From: an uncultured Pseudomonadota bacterium
GTDB lineage: Bacteria > Pseudomonadota > Gammaproteobacteria > Burkholderiales > Thiobacillaceae
Length of the DNA: 64,000 nt
Direction of reading: 5' to 3'
NCBI GenBank assembly: GCA_903835655.1
Contig: CAILNT010000015.1
Location: 1 to 64,000, forward strand
The position numbers and the translations under genes were made by a program. Under the pieces are notes generated by a model. The model did no database searches and was not told where the DNA came from. It was given only the letters and a program-made list of their open reading frames with translations. Each line of letters starts with the position of its first letter. Position 1 is the stretch's first letter. Below are positions 9,053 through 18,112 of this stretch, in pieces.

Positions 9053-9937
9053 TTAACGTGAACGTCGGGCGACGACGCCCGGGAGCGAAGGCGCGGTCAA
9101 GCCCGCCCAAACCGTCGGATAACGCAGGACAAAGCGCAATTCCTGCTTGATGCGACGGTTGCAGAGGCGGCGCGATTCGGTGAGAAAAGTGCGCATGGCC
9201 GGGGTGACGGCGGCGATGACCTGTTCCCGCGGCAGCCGCGGTGGGCGTGGCAGGCCCAAGTGGTCGGCGACCACATCGAACCAGTCGCCCATCTTCAGGC
9301 CGCTGTCGTCCACGGCGTTGTAGAGGCGGTTGCCGCGGCCGCGGAACAGGGCGGCCACGGCCAGCCGGGCGAGATCCTCGGCGTGGATGTGGTTGGTGTG
9401 GACGTCGTCCAGGCTCAGGATCGCGGGCAGGCCGCGGCGCACCCGGTCTTCCGGCATGCGGTTCTGGGCGTAGATGCCGGGCGCGCGCAGCAGACTGACG
9501 CGCCTGCCGCGCTGGCCAAACCGGCGCAACCGCGCCTCGGCGTCGGCGCGACGCTGCGCCCTCGGGTTGTTCGGCCGCGCCCTGTGCGTCTCGCTCACCA
9601 CGGCACCGGCGCAATCGCCGTAGACCCCGCTGGTGCTGATATACACGAGTTGCGCTAGACTGCCGCGCCCGAGAGCCGCCAGGAGATTCCCGGTGCGCGG
9701 ATCATGTGCGCCCTGGGCGGGTGGCGGCGCAAAGTGCAATACCGCGTCGGCCAGGCCGGCCAGGCGTTTCAGGCTGGCGCGATCATCCAGATCGCCCAGG
9801 ACAGGAATGACACCCGCGGCGCGCAGCCCTGCCGCGCGCTGTGGCGAACGAATCAGGCCGTAGAGGCGGGCGTGCCCCGCCAGAAGTCGGGCGGCGCGTA
9901 GCCCCACGTCGCCGCAACCCACAATCAGGATACGCAT
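9053..9937 (-). CDS. NAD(P)-dependent epimerase/reductase-like protein (SDR superfamily)
   Basis: Rossmann-fold protein of 294 residues. The nucleotide-binding motif VGCGDVGLRAARLL lies at the N-terminus, and the region GVYGDCAG matches the SDR active-site tyrosine region of extended SDR/YeeZ-like proteins. No characterised function is clear; proteins of this shape are annotated as NAD-dependent epimerase/dehydratase. It is transcribed just before pilU and lies 29 bases from the divergent flavin reductase gene. The linkage with both genes may be incidental. Confidence 0.75.
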   Translation of the reverse strand: MRILIVGCGDVGLRAARLLAGHARLYGLIRSPQRAAGLRAAGVIPVLGDLDDRASLKRLAGLADAVLHFAPPPAQGAHDPRTGNLLAALGRGSLAQLVYISTSGVYGDCAGAVVSETHRARPNNPRAQRRADAEARLRRFGQRGRRVSLLRAPGIYAQNRMPEDRVRRGLPAILSLDDVHTNHIHAEDLARLAVAALFRGRGNRLYNAVDDSGLKMGDWFDVVADHLGLPRPPRLPREQVIAAVTPAMRTFLTESRRLCNRRIKQELRFVLRYPTVWAGLTAPSLPGVVARRSR

Positions 9938-9966
9938 CGGTTCACGGTTACAAAGAGGAAATCGGA

Positions 9967-10977
9967 ATGTCTTACCAAGTCACAATTCAGCCCAGCGGCC
10001 ACCAGTTTAGCGTCAACCCGGGCGAGACACTGCTCCATGCATCACTCCATGCCGGTTTCGCACTGCCTTACGGCTGCCGCAACGGCGCCTGTGGAGCGTG
10101 CAAGGGCAAGGTACTCTCCGGTGAAGTGGATTTAGGCAACTACCAGTCCGGTGCGCTCAGCCCGGAAGAGGAAGCCCGCGGGCTGGCGCTGTTCTGCTGT
10201 GCCACCGCCAAGAGCGATCTGGGCATCGAAGTGAAGGAAGTCGGCGCCACCCTCGACATCCCGGTGAAGACCCTGCCGTGTCGGGTGGAGCGCATGGAAA
10301 GACTGGCCGACGATGTGATGGCCCTCTGGCTGAAACTGCCGGCCAACGAGCGTTTGCAGTTCCTGCCCGGCCAGTACATCGACTTTCTCCTCAAGGATGG
10401 GCAGCGGCGCAGTTTCTCCCTGGCCAATTCGCCGGAAGACGACGGCCCGCTGGAACTGCACGTGCGCCAGGTTAAAGGCGGCAAGTTCACCGAGCAGGTC
10501 TTCAGCACCATGAAGCCCAAAGATATCCTGCGCATCAACGGCCCGCACGGCAGTTTCTTCCTGCGCGAATCGGACAAGCCGGTGCTGTTGGTGGCCGGGG
10601 GCACCGGCTACGCGCCGATCAAGAGCATCCTCGCGCACGCCTTGCACCACCAGAACCCGCGTGAATTCGTCTTCTATTGGGGCGCGCGTGCACAATCCGA
10701 CCTCTACCAGCCGGACCTGCCGGCGCAGTGGCAAGAGACGCATGCGAACTTCAGCTTCATCCCGGTGCTCGACCAACCCGTAGATCACTGGCCAGGGCGC
10801 GTGGGCCGGGTGCATGAAGCGGTGCTGGCCGACTTCGCCGATCTTTCCGGCTACGAGGCCTATGTCTGCGGTGCGCCTCCCATGGTGCAGGCGGCGCGGC
10901 GCGACTTTCTGGCGCGCGGACTTCCCGAGGACGCCTTCTACTCGGACGCTTTCGATTACCAAATCAAGCAGGCTTGA
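9967..10977 (+). CDS. ferredoxin-NAD(P)H flavin reductase (CDP-6-deoxy-glucoseen reductase type)
   Basis: Electron-transfer flavoprotein of 336 residues. An N-terminal plant-type [2Fe-2S] ferredoxin domain carries Cys37, Cys42 and Cys45 (YGCRNGACGAC) plus Cys77 or Cys78. An FAD-binding domain has RRSFSLAN, and an NAD-binding domain has GGTGYAPIKS. Betaproteobacterial homologues are usually named CDP-6-deoxy-delta-3,4-glucoseen reductase (AscD), but no deoxysugar genes are nearby. A general role as an oxygenase or radical-enzyme reductase is equally likely. The ATG at 9967 has a GAGGAA site. The frame is open further upstream, but the ferredoxin domain starts here. Its stop codon overlaps the -35 of the glutaredoxin promoter. 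Confidence 0.85.
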   Translation: MSYQVTIQPSGHQFSVNPGETLLHASLHAGFALPYGCRNGACGACKGKVLSGEVDLGNYQSGALSPEEEARGLALFCCATAKSDLGIEVKEVGATLDIPVKTLPCRVERMERLADDVMALWLKLPANERLQFLPGQYIDFLLKDGQRRSFSLANSPEDDGPLELHVRQVKGGKFTEQVFSTMKPKDILRINGPHGSFFLRESDKPVLLVAGGTGYAPIKSILAHALHHQNPREFVFYWGARAQSDLYQPDLPAQWQETHANFSFIPVLDQPVDHWPGRVGRVHEAVLADFADLSGYEAYVCGAPPMVQAARRDFLARGLPEDAFYSDAFDYQIKQA

Positions 10978-11001
10978 CCGCGCGCAACCTCCCCGTATAA
11001 T
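10974..11001 (+). promoter_or_regulatory. sigma-70 promoter for the glutaredoxin gene
   Basis: TTGACC (10974-10979) and a consensus TATAAT (10996-11001) are 16 bases apart. The -35 overlaps the stop codon of the preceding reductase gene. The start codon at 11037 is about 28 bases after the expected transcription start, and a GAGG ribosome site lies at 11025-11028. Confidence 0.85.
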
Positions 11002-11036
11002 ACCCGACTGATTTTGTCGACTTAGAGGCCGTGATC

Positions 11037-11357
11037 ATGGATATGAAAGAACAAGTACACGAACTGGTCACCACGAATTCCGTGGTGTTGTACATGAAGG
11101 GCACGCCGCAGTTTCCGCAGTGCGGCTTTTCCGCGAACGCGGCCAATATCCTCAAGGCCTGCGGGGTCACCGACTTCGTCGCGGTCAACGTGCTCCAGGA
11201 CGATGCCATCCGCGTCGCCATCAAGGAATACGCCAACTGGCCAACCATCCCCCAGCTTTATATCGGCGGCCAGTTCATCGGCGGCTCCGACATCATGCGC
11301 GACCTCTACCAGAGCGGCGAACTGCAAACCCTGCTGGCCGCAGCCCGGCCGCACTGA
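11037..11357 (+). CDS. grxD: monothiol glutaredoxin Grx4 family
   Basis: Small protein that binds a glutathione-ligated [2Fe-2S] cluster and delivers it to apoproteins, working with BolA-type partners. The CGFS active site has Cys29 in PQFPQCGFSANA. The glutathione-binding WPTIPQLYI and GGSDIM motifs are present. Its 106 residues are the normal length. The ATG at 11037 is 8 bases after GAGG; a GTG at 11031 and an ATG at 11043 are in frame. It has its own strong promoter, so it need not depend on the upstream reductase. Confidence 0.95.
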   Translation: MDMKEQVHELVTTNSVVLYMKGTPQFPQCGFSANAANILKACGVTDFVAVNVLQDDAIRVAIKEYANWPTIPQLYIGGQFIGGSDIMRDLYQSGELQTLLAAARPH

Positions 11358-11433
11358 GTGGTATTCGCCAGCAGCCATCCGCCAGAATAGTTTCCTGCAC
11401 GACCGCAATTCCGGGTAACTTTGCCACGGTTGA

Positions 11434-13803
11434 ATGGACTGCACGGGCCTTGAGATGACGGATGTATTTTTTAGCGGCGCCGCGCGCGCCCTTGGCAGCG
11501 GGCTGCTGATCGCCACCCTGGCGGGATGCGGTGGTGGTGGTGGTGGATCTGCCAGCCCCGCCCCGACCAGCCCCGTTGCGACTTATGGCGTGGGCGGCTC
11601 GATCGTCGGCTCAAGCGGGGCCGTGGTCTTGCAGAACAACGGCGGCGACGACTACAGCGTTGCGGCCAGCGGCAATTTCACCTTCCCCACCGCCCTCGCC
11701 AGCGGCAGCCAGTACAACGTGAGCGTGCTCACCCAGCCTGCCGGCCAGACTTGCGGGGTGAGCAACGGCAGCGGCACGGTCGGTCAGGCCAATGTGAGCA
11801 ATGTCGTCGTCAACTGCACAACCAACACCTACCGCGTGGGTGGTTCGGTTGCCGGCCTGAGCGGCAGCGTCGTCTTGCAGGACAACGGCGGCGACAATCT
11901 GGCCGTGCTCGCCAGCGGCAATTTCACATTCCCGACCCTGGTCGCCAACGGCAATCCCTACAAGGTGAGCGTGCTCACGCAACCTGCCGGCCAAAGTTGC
12001 TCGGTGAGCAACGGCAGCGGCACGATCAACCTGGCCAATGTGAGCAATGTCGGCGTCAACTGCGCCACCAACACCTACACCGTGGGTGGAAGTGTCTCGG
12101 GCCTGAGCGGCAACGTCGTCTTGCAGGACAATGGCGGCGATACTCTCCACATCTCTGGCAACGGCAGTTTCACCTTCCCCACTGCTGTCGCCCGCGGTAG
12201 CCCATACAGCGTGAGCGTGCTCACCCAGCCCACCGGCCAGAGTTGCTCGGTGAGCCATGGCACGGGCACGGTCAACCTGGCCAATGTGAGCGATGTCAGC
12301 GTCAGTTGCGCCGCCAACACCTACAGCGTGGGTGGAAACATCTCTGGCCTGAGCGGCAGCGTGGTCTTGCGCGACAACGGCGGCGACGACCTCACCGTAT
12401 CCGCGAATGGACCGTTCCAATTCTCCACGGCCGTGGCCTATGGCAACCCCTATGGCGTCACGGTGCTGACCCAGCCCGTGGGACAGACTTGCAGCGTGGC
12501 GAGCGGGAGCGGCACGGTGACGGCGAGTGTGAGCAATGTGGCGGTGTCCTGCGCCGCACCGCTCACACTGACCCTGCCGACGCGTGCGATCGGCCCTGGC
12601 CAGCTCGCGGTCGTCGTCAACACGAACGACCCACTCTCGCAACAAGTGGCCAGTTATTACCAGCAAAAACGCCCCGCCGTGAGCCTGATTCAAGTGGCGC
12701 TGGCCACCGGGAGCGACACGATTTCGTCCGCCAACTTCGCCACCTTGAAGGCCGCGGTGGATGCCCAGTTGAGCAGTGGCATCCAAGCGACCCTCCTGAC
12801 CTGGGTGCAACCCTCGCGGGTGGTGGGCCCTACTTGCACGATGAGCATCACCAGCGCCATGACCTTCGGATTCGATGCGAAATATTGTCAAACCGGAGGA
12901 GCGACCACTGCGGCCTCGATCTATTTCAACACCGAGTCCGCCCTACCCTGGCAAGACCTGGGCCTGCGACCCTCCATGATGCTGGGTGCCACGACTTACG
13001 CCAAGGCGCAGACGCTGATCGACCGGGGTGTGAGCGCCGACGCCAGCTATCCGGCCGGGGACGGCTATCTCCTGCGCACCAGTGATGTGAATCGCAGCGT
13101 GCGCTACCCGGACTACACGGGCCTGCCCGCCCTCTGGTCGGGTGCGTTGAGTCTCAACTACATCGACAATTCGGCGGGCCTCGCCAGCGACAGCATCAGC
13201 AACAAAGCCAACGTGCTGTTCTATTTCACCGGCCTGGCCACCGTGCCCAACCTCAGCAGCATCACCTTCCGGCCCGGCGCCATCGGCGACACACTGACGT
13301 CCTTCGGCGGCGTCTTGCCCGCCGGCAACGGCCAGATGCCCATCACCGCCTGGCTGGACGCGGGAGCCACGGCCAGCTACGGGACCGTGGAAGAGCCCTA
13401 CAACTACACGCAGAAGTTTTCCCAAGCCTCGGTGTTGATCGACCAATACTACCGGGGAGCGACGCTGATCGAGGCCTACTGGAAGTCGGTCGCGTGGCCG
13501 GGCGAGGGCCTGTTCGTGGGCGAGCCGCTGGCGCAGCCCTACAAGGACACGCCCAGCTTCGCAATCAGCGCAGGCCAATACGCCATCGCCACCCGCACCA
13601 TGCGTCCCGGCGCCACGTACTCCTTGCAGTACCACACGACGCCTTCCTCGAACTGGGTCACCCTGAAGAGTTTCTCCGTCACGCGTGCACAAGCGCAAAC
13701 GGTCACGGCGCCGCTCCCCCCGGCCGCCGCGACCCAGATCCGCTGGCAAGGCCCGTGCCCGGACAATGCGGCGAAGCAGTGTACGCTGGCCGCCTCGAAC
13801 TGA
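11434..13803 (+). CDS. exported lipoprotein with four tandem repeats and a TIGR03790-like C-terminal domain
   Basis: Residues 1-32 form a lipoprotein signal with lipobox LAGC (Cys32), followed by a glycine linker. Four consecutive repeats of 82 residues start at 11584, 11830, 12076 and 12322. Each has VGG, VVLQDNGGD, FTFPT, SVLTQP and C..SNGSGT blocks and a conserved cysteine pair. They look like small beta-sandwich repeats. The C-terminal region of about 400 residues (LAVVVNTNDPLSQQVASYY onward) resembles the uncharacterised TIGR03790 family. An ATG at 11455 is an alternative start, also before the hydrophobic segment. The protein is probably anchored in the outer membrane. It lies between the glutaredoxin gene and the MSHA region but on the opposite strand, and its function is unknown. 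Confidence 0.75.
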   Translation: MDCTGLEMTDVFFSGAARALGSGLLIATLAGCGGGGGGSASPAPTSPVATYGVGGSIVGSSGAVVLQNNGGDDYSVAASGNFTFPTALASGSQYNVSVLTQPAGQTCGVSNGSGTVGQANVSNVVVNCTTNTYRVGGSVAGLSGSVVLQDNGGDNLAVLASGNFTFPTLVANGNPYKVSVLTQPAGQSCSVSNGSGTINLANVSNVGVNCATNTYTVGGSVSGLSGNVVLQDNGGDTLHISGNGSFTFPTAVARGSPYSVSVLTQPTGQSCSVSHGTGTVNLANVSDVSVSCAANTYSVGGNISGLSGSVVLRDNGGDDLTVSANGPFQFSTAVAYGNPYGVTVLTQPVGQTCSVASGSGTVTASVSNVAVSCAAPLTLTLPTRAIGPGQLAVVVNTNDPLSQQVASYYQQKRPAVSLIQVALATGSDTISSANFATLKAAVDAQLSSGIQATLLTWVQPSRVVGPTCTMSITSAMTFGFDAKYCQTGGATTAASIYFNTESALPWQDLGLRPSMMLGATTYAKAQTLIDRGVSADASYPAGDGYLLRTSDVNRSVRYPDYTGLPALWSGALSLNYIDNSAGLASDSISNKANVLFYFTGLATVPNLSSITFRPGAIGDTLTSFGGVLPAGNGQMPITAWLDAGATASYGTVEEPYNYTQKFSQASVLIDQYYRGATLIEAYWKSVAWPGEGLFVGEPLAQPYKDTPSFAISAGQYAIATRTMRPGATYSLQYHTTPSSNWVTLKSFSVTRAQAQTVTAPLPPAAATQIRWQGPCPDNAAKQCTLAASN
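11584..12561 (+). repeat. four in-frame 246-bp tandem repeats
   Basis: Units start at 11584, 11830, 12076 and 12322, with exact spacing of 246 bases; the fourth is slightly shorter. They encode the 82-residue repeats of the lipoprotein. Long identical stretches make slippage or recombination likely. Confidence 0.9.
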
Positions 13804-13858
13804 TCGCCCTCATGAAGCACGCTTCAACCCGTTGATTCAGAGAGGAATAATCGCGGCT

Positions 13859-13920
13859 CTGTAGCGTCGGCTTGCAGCCGACCGTTTTCAAAAACGCCGG
13901 CAAGGATGCCAGCGCTACAG
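13859..13920. repeat. REP-like palindromic element with four arms
   Basis: An 8-bp terminal inverted repeat, CTGTAGCG/CGCTACAG (13859-13866 with 13913-13920), encloses three small hairpins: CGGCT-TGC-AGCCG (13868-13880), GTTTT-CA-AAAAC (13884-13895) and GGCA-AGGA-TGCC (13899-13910). The whole could fold as a four-way junction. The end CTGTAGCG followed by GGCTT-CAGCC matches the repeat inside mshN at 17621. It sits between convergent genes. Confidence 0.75.
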
Positions 13921-13973
13921 GAAAGATCTCGCCAGTGCTGCTTCAACCTGCCTTCCTGGGGTGGTTTAGGTCG

Positions 13974-16859
13974 CTATCGACCAGCTCCGCTCCCCGACAA
14001 CCACTTCAGCACGACCGAGAAGAGCAGGCTCGGATCGACCGGCTTGCTCAGGAAGTCATTCATCCCCGCGCCCAGACACAGTTGCCGGTCTTCCGCGAAG
14101 ACATTGGCGGTCATGGCGACGATGGGCAGCGTTGCGCGACCGTCCAGCTTGCGGATTTCGCGGGTGGCTTCCACGCCATCCATCTGCGGCATTTGCATGT
14201 CCATCAGGATCAGGTCGTAGTCGTGGTGCTGCGCCAGCCGCAAGGCTTCCGCGCCGTCCAGGGCCAGGTCGATCTGTAGGCCGATGTCTTCGAGGAGCAT
14301 TTGCGTGACTTCCCGATTGATCGGTTCGTCTTCCGCCAGCAGGATGCGTGCTCCGCGATGTACGTGCCGCAGGGTGCGTTCCGCATCATCCCAGATAGCG
14401 GCGGCGGCCGCGGCGGTGGTCTCCGTCTTGCCCAGCCGCGCAGTGAACCAGAAGGTGCTGCCGACGCCGGGCACGCTGGAAACCCCGACTTCGCCCCCCA
14501 TCAAGTGCGCCAGCTTGCGGGTGATGGCCAGCCCCAAGCCGGTTCCGCCATACTTGCGCGTGGTCGAGTTGTCGGCCTGCTCGAAGTCCGAGAACAGCCG
14601 CTGCACCGCCTCGGGGGCGATGCCGACGCCCGTGTCCTCCACCTCGAAGCGGATCACCACGCTCTCGCCAATATCCTCCAGCAGCCGCGCACGCAAGGTC
14701 AGGCCGCCGGTCACGGTGAACTTCAGGGCGTTGCCCAGGTAATTGAGTAGCGCCTGAGACAGCCGGGTGGCGTCGCCGCGCAGCGACAAGGGAAGACCCT
14801 CGATTTCGAGCGCGAGCCTCAGGCCCTTCGCCGTCACTGCGGCATCGAGGAGGGAGACCGCCTCATGCAGTACTTCGGCCAAGACGAAGTCGCGTTGTTC
14901 GAGGATCAACTTGCCGGCCTCGATCTTGGACAGGTCGAGGATGTCGTTCAGGATGGACAGCAGGTGTTTGCCGGAGGCGGCAATCTTGTCGAGCTGCGTG
15001 GTCTGCAGGGGGGTGACTTCGCCACGGCGCAGCAGGTGCGCCATGCCGAGGATGCCGTTCATGGGCGTGCGGATCTCATGGCTCATGTTGGCCAGGAAGG
15101 TGCTCTTGGCGATGTTTGCGGATTCGGCGGCATTCCGAGCCGCCGTCAACTCGACGGTACGCGCTTCCACCAGGTTTTCCAGATGGTGGCGATAGCGGTC
15201 GAGTTCCTCGCCCATGTGTTTCTTCTCGGTGATGTCTTCCTTCACCCCGACATAGTGCGTAATGCGCCCGTCCGGCTCGCGGATCGGGGTGATGCGGTCG
15301 AACTCGACGAATTCGCTGCCATCGCGGCGCCGGTTGATGAACTCGCCCTTCCATGCGCGGCCCTGGGAGAGGATATTCCACAAGGCAACATAGGTGGCGC
15401 GCGGCGTCTTGCCCGATTGCAGGATGCGCTGATTCTGGCCCAGCAGTTCCTCGCGGCTATACCCGGTGTTGCGCACATAGGCCTCGTTCACGTATTCGAT
15501 CTCGGCCGCGAGATTGGTGATGACGATGCCCTCCGTGCCTTGCTCGACGACCAGCGAGAGCCGGCGAATCTGGTCTTCCGCCGCGCGGCGCTGGCTGATG
15601 TCGCGCACCACCATGCTGGTCATGAGTTGGCTGTCCTTGCCCAGGAAGACCGAGGAGGTGAGTTCGACGGGAAACTTCCGACCGGCGCGGTCGATGAAAC
15701 TCAGTTCACCGGCGAACCATTGGTCCTGCTCGCGTGCCGACAAGGCGGAGGCCAGGCGCGGGTCGCTGGCGTCGACGATACCCTGGCGACCGATCCGGTG
15801 CAGCTCTTCCTCGCTGTAGCCGAACAAGCGCTGTGCCGCGCCATTGGCGGCCAGGATGCCGCCGCCCGGGGTGGTCAGCAAAATGGCGTCGAGGCTGTGA
15901 TCGAACAGGGCGCGGAACATGGCCTCGTTCTCGCGCAAGTGCGATTCGGCTCGCTTGCGCGCGGTGATGTCGCGATTGCTGCCGCGCCGCCCCAGGTAGA
16001 CGCCGGCCTCGTCGTATAGGGGGCGGCACTGGTGGCGGATCCAGCAGGTCTCACCGTTGTGGCGCAGCATGCGAAATTCCAAGTCCTCCGTGTCGTCCAG
16101 GTCGTGGTTTAGGTGTGCCTGGTATCGGGCGCGGTCGTCGGGATGGATGCGCTGCGTCATCAGCTCGGGGTCGGCGAGGAAGGCCTCCGGCGTGTAGCCC
16201 AGTAGCTGTTCACACGCGGGCGAGACGTAGAGGTAGCGGCCATCCACGCCTACCCAGTAGATCCAGTCGGCGGCGTATTCCGCCAGCAAGCGGTACTTCA
16301 TCTCCGATTCCCACGACACCTGCTTCGCCCGGCGAATCTCGGAGAGGTCGGTCAGGGTGATGCGCAGCGTCTCCACCTCCCCGTACGTCACGCGGCGGCA
16401 ATCGACATGGGCCGGGAATGTGGCGCCCTCTTCACAATGCGAACCACGACACAGCGTCAGATCGAAGGCCAGTGGCTCCGACTTGGTGATCGCGGCGATG
16501 AAGTGGTGTTGCCAGACGTCCCGCTCGGCCAGGGCATCGTGGCGGGCGAAGCGGCGCCCGAGCAGTGCCTGTCGCTCGAAGCACAACATCGCGGCGGCGG
16601 TGAGATTGGCCGCAACGACGACGCCATCGCGGTTGAGCGTCAGGTAACCTACGGGGGCGAATTCATAGAGATCGACATAACGGTCGCGCGAGGCTTCCAG
16701 CTCGGCCTGGGACTGGCGCAGGGCTTCGTTCTGCATCTCCAGTTCGATCTGATGCACCTGGAGCTCGTGCAACAGAGTTTCCGTGGAGGGGTGGTCTGGC
16801 AAGTTCGCAAGCAGCAGCGCCTTCTCCGCCGCTGTACGCAACCGCGAATTCGGGTCCAT
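13974..16859 (-). CDS. multi-PAS hybrid sensor histidine kinase with C-terminal receiver
   Basis: Predicted cytosolic hybrid kinase of 961 residues with no membrane helices. The N-terminal helix [13 protein letters not shown] is nearly the same as in the GGDEF-EAL protein at 1541. Four PAS domains follow (about 60-170, 185-305, 315-430 and 440-550). The HisKA domain has [11 protein letters not shown]. The ATPase domain has [13 protein letters not shown] and GGTGLGL. The C-terminal receiver has LAEDE, phospho-acceptor Asp in [11 protein letters not shown], and Lys in SKPVD. The start ATG at 16859 has GGAG 5 bases upstream; a GTG at 16865 is in frame. It is the last gene on the strand carrying the MSHA cluster, 112 bases after mshN. 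No output regulator is adjacent, so a phosphorelay through an unlinked Hpt protein is inferred. Confidence 0.9.
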   Translation of the reverse strand: MDPNSRLRTAAEKALLLANLPDHPSTETLLHELQVHQIELEMQNEALRQSQAELEASRDRYVDLYEFAPVGYLTLNRDGVVVAANLTAAAMLCFERQALLGRRFARHDALAERDVWQHHFIAAITKSEPLAFDLTLCRGSHCEEGATFPAHVDCRRVTYGEVETLRITLTDLSEIRRAKQVSWESEMKYRLLAEYAADWIYWVGVDGRYLYVSPACEQLLGYTPEAFLADPELMTQRIHPDDRARYQAHLNHDLDDTEDLEFRMLRHNGETCWIRHQCRPLYDEAGVYLGRRGSNRDITARKRAESHLRENEAMFRALFDHSLDAILLTTPGGGILAANGAAQRLFGYSEEELHRIGRQGIVDASDPRLASALSAREQDQWFAGELSFIDRAGRKFPVELTSSVFLGKDSQLMTSMVVRDISQRRAAEDQIRRLSLVVEQGTEGIVITNLAAEIEYVNEAYVRNTGYSREELLGQNQRILQSGKTPRATYVALWNILSQGRAWKGEFINRRRDGSEFVEFDRITPIREPDGRITHYVGVKEDITEKKHMGEELDRYRHHLENLVEARTVELTAARNAAESANIAKSTFLANMSHEIRTPMNGILGMAHLLRRGEVTPLQTTQLDKIAASGKHLLSILNDILDLSKIEAGKLILEQRDFVLAEVLHEAVSLLDAAVTAKGLRLALEIEGLPLSLRGDATRLSQALLNYLGNALKFTVTGGLTLRARLLEDIGESVVIRFEVEDTGVGIAPEAVQRLFSDFEQADNSTTRKYGGTGLGLAITRKLAHLMGGEVGVSSVPGVGSTFWFTARLGKTETTAAAAAAIWDDAERTLRHVHRGARILLAEDEPINREVTQMLLEDIGLQIDLALDGAEALRLAQHHDYDLILMDMQMPQMDGVEATREIRKLDGRATLPIVAMTANVFAEDRQLCLGAGMNDFLSKPVDPSLLFSVVLKWLSGSGAGR

Positions 16860-16971
16860 GACCACTCCTCAAAGGGTTGCTGCGGCGATGGAGGTACCAG
16901 AAAATACCAGAATCGCGCCGGTGGCTAGCCGCTAGCAATTTCCGCGAGCTTCGGCAAGCGGTGAAACTGTA

Positions 16972-18072
16972 TCAGGGTTTGGCCAATTCCTCGGTTTTCT
17001 TCGTCACGAATTCTCGAATGTCCGCGCCCAAATGGGTCTGTAGCGCGCGCCGATAGGCCTGGGCGGCCTCCGCGCGCGAACCGGTTTGCTCCAGGGTCAC
17101 GGCCAGGCCGACCCACCACGGACCGTGTCCTGAATCCATGCGAGCGGCTTCGCGGTAGGCGTGCGTCGCCTCCTCCGCATGGCCGGCCTTCTCCAGGACG
17201 CCGCCGTAGAGCCCCCAGTAGCCGGCGTCTACGCCTTTGCCCAGACCCGCTTTGAGGAAGGCCGCGGCCCCGGCCGTGTCGCCGCGTTGCAGGCTCAGCT
17301 GGCCCAGGCTGCGGCTGTACCAGGCATCCCGTGGATGCAACAGCAGGCCCTCGCGCAGCAGCGCCTCGGCGCGCGCCGCATCCCCGCCTTCCAGGCTGAG
17401 CGCAACCAAGGCCTGGCGCGCCGGGCCATGGCTCGCATCCAGGCGCAGGAGGGCTTCCAGCGCCTCCAACGCCTCGCGCCCGCGCCCCTGCTCGATCAGG
17501 CGCGCGGCCTGAGCCCAGGCTTGCTCGGCCTGCTCGCGCGCGCTCAAGGGCCGGACTTCCTTGGAGACTCTGGCCGGTCGCGGCTCGGGCAGATGGGTAT
17601 CGAGTTTGATCGGCGTCTGCCTGTAGCGCAGGCTTCCAGCCTGCTCTGCCCTGCGCTCGGGCAGGGGGGTATCGGGCTGGGTCGGCGTCTGCCTGTAGCG
17701 CAGGCTTCCAGCCTGCTCTGCCCTGCGCTCGGGCAGGGGGATATCGGGCTGGGTCGGCGTCTGCCTGTAGCGCAGGCTTCCAGCCTGCTCTGCCCTGCGC
17801 TCGGGCAGGGGGGTATCGGGCTGGATCGGCGCGCTCGGGATCTCGCTCAGCGTCTCACTCAGCCGCAGGTGCGGCCGTGCTTCGGGCGGTTGAGGCATTT
17901 GCGGCCGGAGCGCAGGCCAGAACCACCAGCCCGCCGCCAAAGTGGCGAACACCAAGCCCCACAGCGGGTGGACACGCAGCCGCCTGGCCGGCACGGCCCG
18001 CACCCCGGCCAGACGCCCAGGCGCGGCCCCCATACGGTCGAGATCCTTGAGGACGCGGTTGATGACGCTCAT
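16972..18072 (-). CDS. mshN: MSHA biogenesis protein MshN (TPR protein)
   Basis: Inner-membrane protein of the MSHA secretion complex. It starts MSVINRVLKDLDRMG, typical of MshN, and has a membrane helix at about 37-54 (PLWGLVFATLAAGWWFW). A proline-rich stretch follows, then C-terminal tetratricopeptide repeats (about 185-355) with the pattern ALEALLRLDASHGPARQAL. Residues about 81-162 are unusual: a 24-residue unit (PDTPLPERRAEQAGSLRYRQ plus four) occurs three times, followed by a decayed fourth partial copy, encoded by a captured REP-like sequence. The expansion lies in the periplasmic linker and is probably tolerated. Its start is 40 bases after the mshM stop. Confidence 0.9.
   Translation of the reverse strand: MSVINRVLKDLDRMGAAPGRLAGVRAVPARRLRVHPLWGLVFATLAAGWWFWPALRPQMPQPPEARPHLRLSETLSEIPSAPIQPDTPLPERRAEQAGSLRYRQTPTQPDIPLPERRAEQAGSLRYRQTPTQPDTPLPERRAEQAGSLRYRQTPIKLDTHLPEPRPARVSKEVRPLSAREQAEQAWAQAARLIEQGRGREALEALEALLRLDASHGPARQALVALSLEGGDAARAEALLREGLLLHPRDAWYSRSLGQLSLQRGDTAGAAAFLKAGLGKGVDAGYWGLYGGVLEKAGHAEEATHAYREAARMDSGHGPWWVGLAVTLEQTGSRAEAAQAYRRALQTHLGADIREFVTKKTEELAKP
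17585..17828. repeat. 72-bp tandem repeat carrying REP-like palindromes inside mshN
   Basis: Three copies of a 72-bp unit, with CTGTAGCG starting at 17621, 17693 and 17765, follow a degenerate partial copy at about 17585-17612. Each unit holds two hairpins: GCAGGC-TTCCA-GCCTGC and CCCTGC-GCTCG-GCAGGG. The end CTGTAGCG is shared with the element at 13859. The array stays in frame (24 codons per unit). Confidence 0.9.
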
Positions 18073-18112
18073 CCCACGTGCATCCCCGGGCCGTAGCGGA
18101 AGAAATTCGCCG

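Noticed and set aside
9041-9614. N-terminal extension of PilU
   Set aside because: The frame is open to 9614, but it overlaps the SDR gene in another frame and has Arg/Pro-rich shadow composition; the PilU family starts at 9038.
13859-13920. tRNA-like cloverleaf
   Set aside because: It has four arms, but no tRNA consensus (no TTCGA loop, no proper anticodon arm, length 62). It is better seen as a palindromic repeat.
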